The notes beneath the pieces are model-generated. The model was not told the origin of the DNA and did not search any database. It saw nothing but the letters and a program-made list of their open reading frames with translations. A stretch of DNA of 10,541 bases from Clostridiales bacterium UBA929 (GTDB lineage: Bacteria; Bacillota; Clostridia; Oscillospirales; UBA929): positions 1-10,541 of the forward strand of contig DBDP01000114.1 in assembly GCA_002293625.1 (NCBI GenBank), given 5' to 3'. Shown piece by piece: positions 1 through 7,607 of the stretch; the stretch's first letter is position 1; each line of letters opens with the position of its first letter. The translations under genes and the position numbers were made by a program.

Positions 1-82
1 CCAAACTTCCCTCCGGCCTTGCGCTTCTATTTTGCGGGCGCTTCCGCTGATAACAATATGACAATAGCCGCGTAAGCGTGTT
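1..82. other. Short non-coding edge downstream of pcrA; possible SD of a next minus-strand gene
   Basis: I find no supported gene in these 82 bases and no convincing terminator after the pcrA stop: there is no GC-rich stem followed by a T run on the minus strand. Positions 9-14 read GGAGGG on the minus strand, which could be the Shine-Dalgarno of a further minus-strand gene whose start lies just outside the window. In many Bacillota pcrA is followed by ligA (NAD-dependent DNA ligase), so that would be the first guess, but nothing here shows it. Confidence 0.3.
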
Positions 83-2332
83 TTATTCCTTTGTCAGCTG
101 CGCGAGATCCTCGTTGAGCAGCCTTGTGCCGCTGGCGAAGAACTGCACCATGATTTTGCCGCGATCGGCCGTGAGCACCTTCCCCGATCCGAAGAGGGGG
201 TGGCGGACGAGATCGCCGGGCCTGAATTTGGACGCGCGCGCGGGGCGGGCCTTCGGCTTCGGCTTCACCCAGTCCTCGTCGGCGAAGACGGGGTCCGCGT
301 CGATGTCCGCGAAATCCTCTTCGACAAAGGGATCCTCGTCAAGATCCTCCCACGCTTTTTTGCCGCCGCCGTATTTTGAACCGCCGTAGCCGGAGCCGAA
401 CTGCGTGGACAGGCTGTCGCCGTAGTCCTCTTCCGCGACGGCGGATTCCGGGAGTTCTTCGAGAAAGCGGCTGGGCTTGGTGAAGTCGGTGCTGCCGTGG
501 ATGAAGCGGGTTGTCGCGTGCGTTATCCACGCGCGCTTCCGCGCGCGCGTGATGCCGACGTAGAAGAGGCGGCGCTCCTCCTCGACCGTGTCGGCCTCGA
601 CGGAGTTTTTGTGGGGGAAAAGCTCCTCCTCCAGCCCGGGCAGGAAGACGAAGGGGAACTCCAGCCCTTTCGCGGCGTGAACCGTCATCAGCGTGACGGC
701 GTTGTCCTCGTCCTCATATTTATCCAAATCGGTAAACAGCGCCGTTTCGTCAAGGAACCCGCCGAGCGACGGATCTTCGGCGCTCTCTTGATAGCCCGTG
801 ATATTGCTCTTCAGCTCCATGACGTTCTCGAGGCGTCCCCGGTTCTCGTCGTCGTCTTTTTCGCGCAGCATACGGACGTAGCCGGAGCGGTCAAGCACGG
901 CGTCGTACAGTTCCGGCAAAGGAATCAGTTCCGAGAGCTTTCCGAGTGCCCGTATCTCCCGCGTAAACGCCGTGAGGGTTTTACACAGCCTTGCCAGCTC
1001 CGGGTAGGTTTCGGACTGCTCGGCGACGCCGAAACAGCTCACGCCGTCCCGCGCCGCGAGCGCGCGCAATACCGCGATGCCCTTGCTCCCGATGCCGCGC
1101 GCCGGGGTATTGATAATACGCGTCAGGCGCAGATCGTCGTTTGGGTTGTGAATGACTTGCAGATAGGCCATCATGTCTTTGATTTCGGCGCGGTCGTAGA
1201 AGCGCATCCCGCCGACGACTTTATACGGAATGCCGGACATGCGGAGCTGACTCTCCACCCGGCTGGACTGCGCGTTCATGCGGTACAGAACGCAGAAATC
1301 GCGGAAGGACGCGCCCTGCGCCGCCTCGGTCAGAACCGTTTCCGAAATAAAACGCGCTTCGTCGTTTTCGCTGCGGGTGACGATCAGCTTCACCGGCTCG
1401 CCCTGACCGTTGCCCGTCCAGAGGGTTTTGCCCTTGCGCCCGGTGTTCTTCGCGATAACGCGGTTGGCGGCTTCCAAAATCGCCCCGGTCGAGCGGTAAT
1501 TTTGCTCCAAACGCACCACTTTGGCCTCGGGGTAGTGCTTCTCAAACGAGAGGATGTTTTCAATCGTCGCGCCCCGGAAGCCATAGATACTCTGGTCATC
1601 GTCGCCGACGACGCAGAGGTTGCGGTGTGCCGCCGACAGCATCGAGATAAGGCTGTATTGCAGACGGTTGGTATCCTGGTACTCGTCAATTAATATATAG
1701 GAGAAGCGGCGCTGATAATAGGCGAGTACGTCCTTCTCCTGCCGGAAAAGGCGCACGGTCAGCGCGAGAATATCGTCAAAGTCAAGGGCGTTCGCGTCGA
1801 ACAGCCTCTTTTGATACAGCGCGTAACACTCGGAGACGATGCGGGTGAAGTAGTCGTCCGATTTTGCCAAGTCCTTCGGTTCCTGCTCGGCGTCTTTGGC
1901 TTTGCCGATCAGCGAGAGGACTGCCTGCGGGTTGACGCGCTTTTCGTCGTGGTTCAGCGTCTTCAGCACGTCTTTCATCACCCGTTTCTGGTCGTCGGTG
2001 TCATAGACGGTGAAGCTGCGGTTGTAGCCCAACGCGCCGATTTCGCGCCGCAGGATGCGCACGCACGCGGCGTGGAAGGTCATCGCCCAAACCTCGCCGC
2101 CCTCCTCGCCCAAAACGCGAATCAGGCGCTCTTTAATTTCTTTTGCCGCTTTGTTGGTAAAGGTTATGGCGAGAACCGCCCACGGCGGTGTTCCCTCACG
2201 GATGATCCGGGCGCAGCGTTCGGTCAGCACCGCCGTCTTTCCGCTGCCCGCTCCCGCCAATACCAGCAGCGGACCTTCGGTGCATTGCACCGCCTCCCGC
2301 TGCCGCTCGTTGAGATGTGAAATGTCCGACAT
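83..2332 (-). CDS. pcrA: ATP-dependent DNA helicase PcrA (UvrD/Rep family, SF1A)
   Basis: This is a 749-residue 3'-to-5' DNA helicase of the UvrD/PcrA family, acting in the cytoplasm in DNA repair, plasmid replication and removal of protein or RNA polymerase roadblocks. All superfamily 1 motifs are visible: Q motif LNERQREAV near residue 7, Walker A GAGSGKT (27-33), Ia TFTNKAAKE, motif II DEYQD (216-220), III GDDDQSIYGFRGA (243-255), IV QNYRST (277-282), V TVHAAKGLEF (550-559) and VI VGITRARK (592-599). A Gly/Lys-rich linker follows, then a Tudor-like tail (about 703-749, FRPGDLVRHPLFGSGKV) that in PcrA contacts RNA polymerase. The frame is open 32 codons further upstream, but the start at 2332 is chosen because it has AAGGAG six bases upstream and begins MSDISHLNERQREAV like the family. 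It is the last gene of the minus-strand operon here. Length and motifs indicate an intact enzyme. Confidence 0.96.
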   Translation of the reverse strand: MSDISHLNERQREAVQCTEGPLLVLAGAGSGKTAVLTERCARIIREGTPPWAVLAITFTNKAAKEIKERLIRVLGEEGGEVWAMTFHAACVRILRREIGALGYNRSFTVYDTDDQKRVMKDVLKTLNHDEKRVNPQAVLSLIGKAKDAEQEPKDLAKSDDYFTRIVSECYALYQKRLFDANALDFDDILALTVRLFRQEKDVLAYYQRRFSYILIDEYQDTNRLQYSLISMLSAAHRNLCVVGDDDQSIYGFRGATIENILSFEKHYPEAKVVRLEQNYRSTGAILEAANRVIAKNTGRKGKTLWTGNGQGEPVKLIVTRSENDEARFISETVLTEAAQGASFRDFCVLYRMNAQSSRVESQLRMSGIPYKVVGGMRFYDRAEIKDMMAYLQVIHNPNDDLRLTRIINTPARGIGSKGIAVLRALAARDGVSCFGVAEQSETYPELARLCKTLTAFTREIRALGKLSELIPLPELYDAVLDRSGYVRMLREKDDDENRGRLENVMELKSNITGYQESAEDPSLGGFLDETALFTDLDKYEDEDNAVTLMTVHAAKGLEFPFVFLPGLEEELFPHKNSVEADTVEEERRLFYVGITRARKRAWITHATTRFIHGSTDFTKPSRFLEELPESAVAEEDYGDSLSTQFGSGYGGSKYGGGKKAWEDLDEDPFVEEDFADIDADPVFADEDWVKPKPKARPARASKFRPGDLVRHPLFGSGKVLTADRGKIMVQFFASGTRLLNEDLAQLTKE

Positions 2333-2338
2333 ACCGCG

Positions 2339-2344
2339 CTCCTT
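2339..2344 (-). promoter_or_regulatory. Shine-Dalgarno of pcrA overlapping the upstream stop codon
   Basis: The minus strand reads TAAGGAG, so the TAA stop of the transglutaminase gene (2345-2343) shares bases with the AAGGAG ribosome-binding site (2344-2339), six bases before the pcrA ATG. This fixes the pcrA start. Ribosomes terminating on the upstream gene sit on the pcrA initiation region, so the two genes are probably translationally coupled. Confidence 0.85.
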
Positions 2345-4652
2345 ATAGCAAACTAAGAATATTTTTATAGATATACAGTCTTGCGGCACTGAGGTGTATG
2401 TTTTCGCGCGATTCCAGCAGCTCGGCATATCTCAGTAAGGTTTCGCTCTCCTCAAGCGTCAGCGGTGAGGTGCCGTAGCAGGTCTTGCCATAGGCGTCAG
2501 CCGCGAGACGCGATACGTTTTGCTTGTTCGGCCAAGCGGCGTCGGTACGGTCGGCGAATTCCCATATGGTCTCGTGCGGCTTCGGATAGACGTGGGCGTG
2601 ACCCGCGAGCCACAGGATGTGCTTGTATACACGGTTCGCCTGCTTCTGCGTGTACGGCAGAGAACGCATCATGTGTACAAAACGCTGCCGCCGCAAGCGT
2701 AACAGCCTCCAGCACAGAATCGGCGGAACCGGAGAGAGCAGGATGAGTGTCAGCGGCACCCACGGGAAGGGCGTTACTGCTTCTTCTACAGGCGCGAGCG
2801 GAGAGACGGAGGGACGCAGATCCATCGAGGGACTGGGCGGCGGCGGGGAAGATGTTACCGGTTGAGCAATCGGTTCGGGGAACCAAACCGGCTGCTCCGC
2901 CCGGTTGTAGCCGGGCGTCGGCTCAAACTGAACCCAGCCTTGCTCCGCACCGAGGTACACTTCGCACCATGCGTGCGCGACCTCGTCGGTATACAGATAA
3001 CGCCCATCTTCGTCTTGTTTATCCGTAGGCGCGAAGCCTTCTACGTAACGCGCCGGAAGTCCGGCGGCGCGGCAGAGGACGGTCATTGCCGAGGCGAAGT
3101 ATACGCAATGCCCCTCTCCTTGCTCGTGAAGGAAGAAATCCACAAAATCTTCCCCGGCGGGCGTCGCGGGCATATCAGGGTTGTAGGTGTATGTTTTCAT
3201 CAGATACTGCTCGATTGCGAGTGCGTTGTAGTAGTCCTCTTCATATACGGCGAACCGTCTCGCGAGCGACCTAACCCGCTGCGGAAGCATCGTCGGGAGC
3301 TGGGTATAATCGTCCAAATTTTCGTCGGGGAGGGACGCGTTGCGCCCGGACGTTGCGTCGGACGTAACGGCGGTATATTGGTAGTACGGCGCGGGGGACT
3401 CCCGCAGGGTATAAACATCTCCGGCATTCCAGTTAAACGCGCCGCTCACCTCCGCCGCGACCAAGTTTACGGGCATGTAGAGACGCTTACCGCGATAATG
3501 CTCCTGCTGGATCGTGTATCCGTTCAGCTCTCGAAGCTGCCCCCAATAGGGTTCTTCGAGAGAGGATGTGGATAAAAGGTTATCCGTTACGGCGGGAATA
3601 GAAATCGTACCTCCCGGCTGCCAGCGACGCCCGTCATAGATCAAGCCGATACCGCCGCGCAAATAGGGGGCGTCAAGCGGCGCGCCCAGCGTATGACGCC
3701 AAGTGCGTTCGAATGTTCCATTGACTTCTGTGCGGAGAACATCGCGTACTGAAGAAGCAGGTCCGTCGGCTCCGCCGATAATTCCGCGAATAGACGACCC
3801 ATACTCTAAGGCGGGGGGGTGTATACCCGATAACGTGAAGTTAACAGACGCGCCGAGCCGGAGCGACAGCATCACTTCGCCGGAGGGAAGGAACGCGCCG
3901 CCCAGTTCCGAACCGATGTCGGTCGCGTCGGTGGCGTTACCCATTCCGCTGCCGAATACACCGACGCTTTCGCCCCAGTCTCCGACCCATGCCTGACCCA
4001 TGTCGCGGAGACGGCGCAGCGGATCCGCCCCGCTTTCGACGAACGCGCCTGCCGCCCAAACGATCAACAGGCTGAACGGCAGCACCATCAGCATCCGCGT
4101 TCCGGCGTGTGCCGGTTTCTTTTCTTCGTTCGCCACTTTTTGCCGGGGTTCGGGAATAAGGGTCATTTGCAGCAATACGCAGAGCATGAACGGCCAAAAC
4201 AGCCCAATTGGGTACGCGTACCCGGCTTTCTCCAGCCCGTAAAAAAGAATGCCGCCCGCAAAGAGCAATATTGGTGCCGGAGAGTGACACCGAATGAGGA
4301 TAAAAACCGGCAGGGTGGCGGCAAGCGCAATCATAAAGACCGTCAGGCGCTCAAACGTTGGATGCGGGACACAGTTCCACATCCACGCGGAGTATTCGGT
4401 AACCACTTTTTCGCACCATGTATAAAAGCCGGTGGGGTACAAAACTGCGAGGAAAACCAGCAGAAACGGGAACGCGATTAAGAATTGTTTACGAAAACGC
4501 GCAATCACCGTCAGCGCGAGCGCGATGATGATTACCGACAACAGCATATCAATCACGGGCAGCGCTATCACGAACATATACGACGCGGTGCGCGCCAAAG
4601 TAAAGCTCGTTATAATAATCAGAGCCAGCGGCCATACGGCAGTCTTCTTCAT
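2343..4652 (-). CDS. Membrane-anchored transglutaminase-like protein (TgpA/DUF3488-type architecture)
   Basis: This 769-residue membrane protein has an extracytoplasmic transglutaminase-like core. About seven hydrophobic segments lie between residues 5 and 205, followed by a long outside region (206-630), one more membrane segment (631-650) and a cytoplasmic tail of about 120 residues. The core shows a Cys/His pair: Cys516 in EGHCVYFASAMTVLCRAAG and His560 in EVAHAWCEVYL. A third motif, FEPTP (576-580), has Glu where Asp is commonest. Upstream, YLRGGIGLIYDGRRW (330-344) matches the pre-core region of TgpA-like proteins. A proline/serine-rich linker (594-630) precedes the last membrane segment. 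The start at 4652 overlaps the DUF58 stop by 4 bp and has no SD of its own, so translation is probably coupled. Members of this family usually accompany MoxR and DUF58 genes and are thought to act at the cell surface. The substrate and whether it cross-links or cleaves peptides are unknown. Confidence 0.88.
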   Translation of the reverse strand: MKKTAVWPLALIIITSFTLARTASYMFVIALPVIDMLLSVIIIALALTVIARFRKQFLIAFPFLLVFLAVLYPTGFYTWCEKVVTEYSAWMWNCVPHPTFERLTVFMIALAATLPVFILIRCHSPAPILLFAGGILFYGLEKAGYAYPIGLFWPFMLCVLLQMTLIPEPRQKVANEEKKPAHAGTRMLMVLPFSLLIVWAAGAFVESGADPLRRLRDMGQAWVGDWGESVGVFGSGMGNATDATDIGSELGGAFLPSGEVMLSLRLGASVNFTLSGIHPPALEYGSSIRGIIGGADGPASSVRDVLRTEVNGTFERTWRHTLGAPLDAPYLRGGIGLIYDGRRWQPGGTISIPAVTDNLLSTSSLEEPYWGQLRELNGYTIQQEHYRGKRLYMPVNLVAAEVSGAFNWNAGDVYTLRESPAPYYQYTAVTSDATSGRNASLPDENLDDYTQLPTMLPQRVRSLARRFAVYEEDYYNALAIEQYLMKTYTYNPDMPATPAGEDFVDFFLHEQGEGHCVYFASAMTVLCRAAGLPARYVEGFAPTDKQDEDGRYLYTDEVAHAWCEVYLGAEQGWVQFEPTPGYNRAEQPVWFPEPIAQPVTSSPPPPSPSMDLRPSVSPLAPVEEAVTPFPWVPLTLILLSPVPPILCWRLLRLRRQRFVHMMRSLPYTQKQANRVYKHILWLAGHAHVYPKPHETIWEFADRTDAAWPNKQNVSRLAADAYGKTCYGTSPLTLEESETLLRYAELLESRENIHLSAARLYIYKNILSLL

Positions 4653-5776
4653 GACGGCAGCACCGTGACGCGCATCGTCCGCGCTTCGTTGCCGTAAGGT
4701 TGTTTTTGATCGTCGAAGCCGCGTATCACGGCAATCTCCACGGGGATATCCTGCGGCAACTCGGCGAGCGATTCGGGCATGTCCACACTGAACAGATAGA
4801 GCATATGCGCCCCGTGCGCCTCGGACAGCAGTTCCGGCAGAGATAATTGGGAGTTGAACTCGACCGCCGCCATATCGCGTTGCAGCCTGTCAAAAAGCCG
4901 CAGATCGCGCCCGGTAAAGCGGCGCGTTTCCCGTTCCTGCGCGTATACAAAGGTGGTCTCGATCTGCCGCTCAAAGGCGTAACGCAGAACGGACAGGCAA
5001 TGCTCAATCAGTGTGTCTTCATAGTCCTCCGGCGCTTCCGCCTCAAAGGGACGGAGGTTTAACACCACCACCAGGCGGCGATTTTCCTCGCTCTCGTATT
5101 GCCGCACCATCAGTTCGCGCTGGCGGGCGGTCAGTTTCCAGTGGATGCGGCGGGGGGAGTCGCCGTAACGGTAAGCGCGGGAGTCCACCGCCGGTTCGTC
5201 GCTGCTCTGCGCGAAAAGACCGTTCCCTCCCTGCGGGTCGAGCCGCTCCTTCCACTCTTCCAAAATGGGTATGGGTTTCGGCAGTACCGTGAGCGTCAAC
5301 GCGGCGGGCTTATAACGGCTGCTGACAGAGTTGGTTGTGAGACAGAAGGGGTCGGTAATCCGAAATTCCGACAGCGTCAGGGTATAGAGTCCCCTGTGCG
5401 GCGGAGTAAACGCAGCGTCCCATGAAAATGATTGGAATGGACCGAGCGGCACTTCAAACGCCTCCGGCTTGCCGGGCAGTTCATGAGAGGAAGCGACCGC
5501 GAAGCGTGTCCAAGCGGCCGGAATCAACCCTTTGTTATTCACGGCGAGGGTATAGTGTACTTCGGTGCCGCGCGGGCAGACGTCGCGGTCAAGCGTATGG
5601 CTCGCCGTTAGCTGGCGGCCGGGAATCCACGAGAGTAAAAACGCGGCGGGAAGCACGAGAAGGAGTGCGGAAACCGCTCCGTAGGGAATTTTGCCGCCTA
5701 AAAAGAGCGCGAGCACAAACGTGCTCACACACATGAGGATATAAAACAGACGGGCGGCCGAACGTCTCCGTTTCAT
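4649..5776 (-). CDS. DUF58 domain-containing membrane-anchored protein
   Basis: This is a 375-residue protein with two N-terminal membrane segments (about 10-27 and 31-50) and a beta-rich middle region (about 55-170). The conserved DUF58 signature YRYGDSPRRIHWKLTAR (202-218) is followed by MVRQYESEENRRLVVVLNL and a von Willebrand factor A-like C-terminal part. The biochemical role of DUF58 proteins is not established. They are almost always encoded next to MoxR ATPases and are assumed to be partners or substrates of them, as here. The start is an ATGA overlap with the MoxR gene (5773-5776), and the stop overlaps the transglutaminase start the same way. Only a weak SD-like AGGG precedes the ATG, which fits translational coupling. 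Length and signature are normal for the family. Confidence 0.9.
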   Translation of the reverse strand: MKRRRSAARLFYILMCVSTFVLALFLGGKIPYGAVSALLLVLPAAFLLSWIPGRQLTASHTLDRDVCPRGTEVHYTLAVNNKGLIPAAWTRFAVASSHELPGKPEAFEVPLGPFQSFSWDAAFTPPHRGLYTLTLSEFRITDPFCLTTNSVSSRYKPAALTLTVLPKPIPILEEWKERLDPQGGNGLFAQSSDEPAVDSRAYRYGDSPRRIHWKLTARQRELMVRQYESEENRRLVVVLNLRPFEAEAPEDYEDTLIEHCLSVLRYAFERQIETTFVYAQERETRRFTGRDLRLFDRLQRDMAAVEFNSQLSLPELLSEAHGAHMLYLFSVDMPESLAELPQDIPVEIAVIRGFDDQKQPYGNEARTMRVTVLPS

Positions 5777-6729
5777 ACGCCCTGTTTTCCAAGCGGAACG
5801 GGAACGCTGCCAAGAATCCCGTCTAACACGTCGGCGGCGGTTACGCGGCGCAGCTTCGCCTCCGGTCTTAGCACGAGACGGTGCGCCAGCACAGGCTCGG
5901 TCAGCGGTTTGATGTCGTCCGGCGTAACATAGTCACGCCCCATATAAAGCGCACGCGCCTGTGCCGTGTGGAAGAGCGCGAGGCTCCCGCGCGGTGACAC
6001 GCCAAGCGTCACCTCCGGATGGTTTCTTGTTCCGGCAATGATTTTAACGATGTAGTCATAGAGACTGTCGTCCACATGTACTTTGCGCACGGCGAGCTGC
6101 AGCGCGGTAATCTCCTCCGCCCGCGCCACCGGCTGGATCTCCGGGTCTTCTTCCTTAAAGCGGCGCAGGATGTTGCGCTCTTCCGCCGCGTCCGGGTACC
6201 CGATCGAGATGCGCATCAGGAAACGGTCCATCTGCGCTTCGGGCAGGGGATAGGTACCGACGAAGTCGGCGGGGTTTTGGGTCGCGATGACCATGAAGGG
6301 TTTTGCCATTTTGTATGTATTACCGTCTACGGTGACTTGGTTTTCCTCCATCGCCTCCAAAAGGCTTGCCTGCGTTTTCGGCGACGCGCGGTTAATCTCG
6401 TCCGCTAAAATGAGTGAAGAGAAGATTAAGCCCTGACGGTATTCAAAATCGCCTGTTTTTTGGTTGTACAGAGAGAAGCCGGTGATATCCGAAGGCATGA
6501 TGTCCGGCGTGAACTGGATACGCCGGAAGGAGCAGCGTACGCTGCGAGACAACGCCGAAGCCAGCGACGTCTTGCCGACGCCGGGGACGTCCTCAACCAA
6601 GATGTGACCGCCGCAGAGCATCGCGAGCAACGCAAGCTCCACCGCTTCCCGCTTCCCGACGATCACGCGCCCCACATTCTCGACAATCCTTTGTAAAAAC
6701 TCCCGAATCTCCGCCAATTCCTGCGACAT
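5773..6729 (-). CDS. MoxR-family AAA+ ATPase
   Basis: This is a 318-residue cytoplasmic AAA+ ATPase of the MoxR family, chaperone-like proteins implicated in maturing or remodelling partner proteins. Visible motifs are Walker A DVPGVGKT (47-54), Walker B LILADE (106-111) followed by INRASPKTQASLLEAMEE, sensor 1 IATQNP (148-153), the QMDRF arginine-finger region (166-170) and sensor 2 GVSPRG (243-248). A helical lid with DYVTPDDIK (266-273) follows. The ATG at 6729 is preceded by AGGGGG with a six-base spacer, and by a near-consensus promoter about 30-55 bases upstream. It is therefore the first gene of the operon. The DUF58 and transglutaminase genes directly after it are the usual partners of this family. 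No motif is missing. Confidence 0.95.
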   Translation of the reverse strand: MSQELAEIREFLQRIVENVGRVIVGKREAVELALLAMLCGGHILVEDVPGVGKTSLASALSRSVRCSFRRIQFTPDIMPSDITGFSLYNQKTGDFEYRQGLIFSSLILADEINRASPKTQASLLEAMEENQVTVDGNTYKMAKPFMVIATQNPADFVGTYPLPEAQMDRFLMRISIGYPDAAEERNILRRFKEEDPEIQPVARAEEITALQLAVRKVHVDDSLYDYIVKIIAGTRNHPEVTLGVSPRGSLALFHTAQARALYMGRDYVTPDDIKPLTEPVLAHRLVLRPEAKLRRVTAADVLDGILGSVPVPLGKQGV

Positions 6730-6755
6730 ATGATGCCCCCTATTCTGCTCTTCTT

Positions 6756-6784
6756 ATTGTACAGCTATAGGGACGTGTTGTCAA
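6756..6784 (-). promoter_or_regulatory. Sigma-A type promoter of the moxR-DUF58-transglutaminase-pcrA operon
   Basis: On the minus strand TTGACA (6784-6779) and TACAAT (6761-6756) are separated by exactly 17 bases, matching the consensus in 11 of 12 positions. The predicted transcript start near 6749 leaves a leader of about 20 bases before the MoxR ATG. Its -35 box overlaps that of the opposite promoter by five bases. Confidence 0.82.
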
Positions 6785-6806
6785 ATGGAAAAATTGGTGG
6801 TATACT
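6778..6806 (+). promoter_or_regulatory. Sigma-A type promoter of the thuA-like gene
   Basis: TTGTCA (6778-6783) and TATACT (6801-6806) are separated by 17 bases, matching the sigma-A consensus in 10 of 12 positions. The predicted transcript start is near 6813, about 28 bases before the ATG at 6841, with GGAGGG in between. The -35 hexamer shares five base pairs with the -35 of the divergent operon promoter. Confidence 0.8.
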
Positions 6807-6840
6807 GGGTTCGAAAGTAATACATATGGAGGGATCGCCG

Positions 6841-7521
6841 ATGCGCGTATTGCTGCTCTGCGACGATTACTGGCACCCCGGACAAGTGCCGATTGACGGC
6901 GTCGCGCCGCTGAAAAACCAAGGCTTTTCGTTCGATATCATCTCCGACGCGAAGGATTTTTCCCCCGACATGCTGAAAGATTACCCCGCCGTGCTGCTGA
7001 GTAAGTGCGACGAAGTATCCGCAACCGACAAAACGCCGTGGAAAACCGAAGCTGTGCAGAAGGCGTTCACCGCGTATGTGGAGAACGGCGGCGGTCTGCT
7101 CGCCGTACACACCGCACTGGTGGCGGGCGAACACACCGAAACGCTGGACGCGCTGATCGGCAACCGCTTCACCTATCACCCGCACGACTGTCCCGTGACG
7201 GTGCAGCCGCTCAAACAGCACCCGGTGACGGACGGCGTGGGGATGTTCTGCGAGGTGGACGAGCATTACCGGCTGGAGATGATCGCGCCGGACGCGGATA
7301 TCGTCATGGCGTCCTATTCCCCGCCGCAGGGCGAACCGGAGAAATACGCAGAAGACCCGTATCACAACACCCCGGCGTGGATCTGCCCGGCGGCATATGT
7401 GCGAACACAAGGAAAAGGGCGCGTCTGCGTCTTAACCCCCGGACACCATCTGGCGGTATGGCACAACCCGCAGTACCAGCGTGTGCTGGTGAACGCGCTT
7501 CGGTGGATTTCCGGAGAATAA
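6841..7521 (+). CDS. ThuA-like domain protein (class I glutamine amidotransferase-like fold)
   Basis: This 226-residue soluble protein is of the ThuA-like family, named after a trehalose-utilization protein and related in fold to class I glutamine amidotransferases. Recognisable segments are MRVLLLCDDYWHPGQ at the N terminus, YVENGGGLLAVHT (79-91), FCEVDEHYRLEMI (136-148) and the typical C-terminal GKGRVCVLTPGHH...W (191-207) followed by LVNALRWISG. There is no signal peptide. The frame extends upstream to 6730, but the start at 6841 is chosen because GGAGGG (6828-6833) sits seven bases before it, the extension would cross the promoter, and the family begins like this. It has its own promoter, divergent from the MoxR operon. 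ThuA-like proteins are often found near sugar-degradation genes, but none is visible here, so the substrate is unknown. Confidence 0.85.
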   Translation: MRVLLLCDDYWHPGQVPIDGVAPLKNQGFSFDIISDAKDFSPDMLKDYPAVLLSKCDEVSATDKTPWKTEAVQKAFTAYVENGGGLLAVHTALVAGEHTETLDALIGNRFTYHPHDCPVTVQPLKQHPVTDGVGMFCEVDEHYRLEMIAPDADIVMASYSPPQGEPEKYAEDPYHNTPAWICPAAYVRTQGKGRVCVLTPGHHLAVWHNPQYQRVLVNALRWISGE

Positions 7522-7567
7522 AATACGTTTTTGATGCGTTTTTAGCGCTTTTTCGCTAGAACCCCTG

Positions 7568-7603
7568 CCGCCTCCCCCGCGTATGCTGAAGGGTAGGAGG
7601 TGG
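7568..7603 (+). promoter_or_regulatory. Hairpin that would sequester the lipase-gene Shine-Dalgarno
   Basis: The strong SD AGGAGGTGG (7595-7603) lies four bases before the ATG at 7608. Positions 7568-7575 (CCGCCTCC) pair with 7596-7603 (GGAGGTGG) over eight base pairs including one G-U. The adjoining CCC (7576-7578) can also pair with GGG (7591-7593) across a two-base bulge. The loop is 12 bases. If transcribed together this would hide the whole SD. I see no clear promoter between 7522 and 7567, so the transcript probably reads through from the thuA-like gene. Confidence 0.5.
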
Positions 7604-7607
7604 TCTT

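Noticed and set aside
497..1693. Long plus-strand open frame (398 codons) opposite pcrA
   Set aside because: It is antisense to the conserved helicase, has no domain I recognise and no suitable ribosome-binding site; GC-rich coding DNA commonly gives such shadow frames.
2919..2924. Transglutaminase third catalytic residue changed from Asp to Glu (FEPTP, codons for E577-P578)
   Set aside because: FEPTP in place of FDPTP is, as far as I recall, common in membrane transglutaminase-like proteins, so it is not evidence of a dead enzyme.
7543..7558. Stem TAGCG/CGCTA with T-rich loop after the thuA-like gene, as a terminator
   Set aside because: Only five base pairs, and no T run follows the stem; the T-rich parts lie in the loop and upstream.
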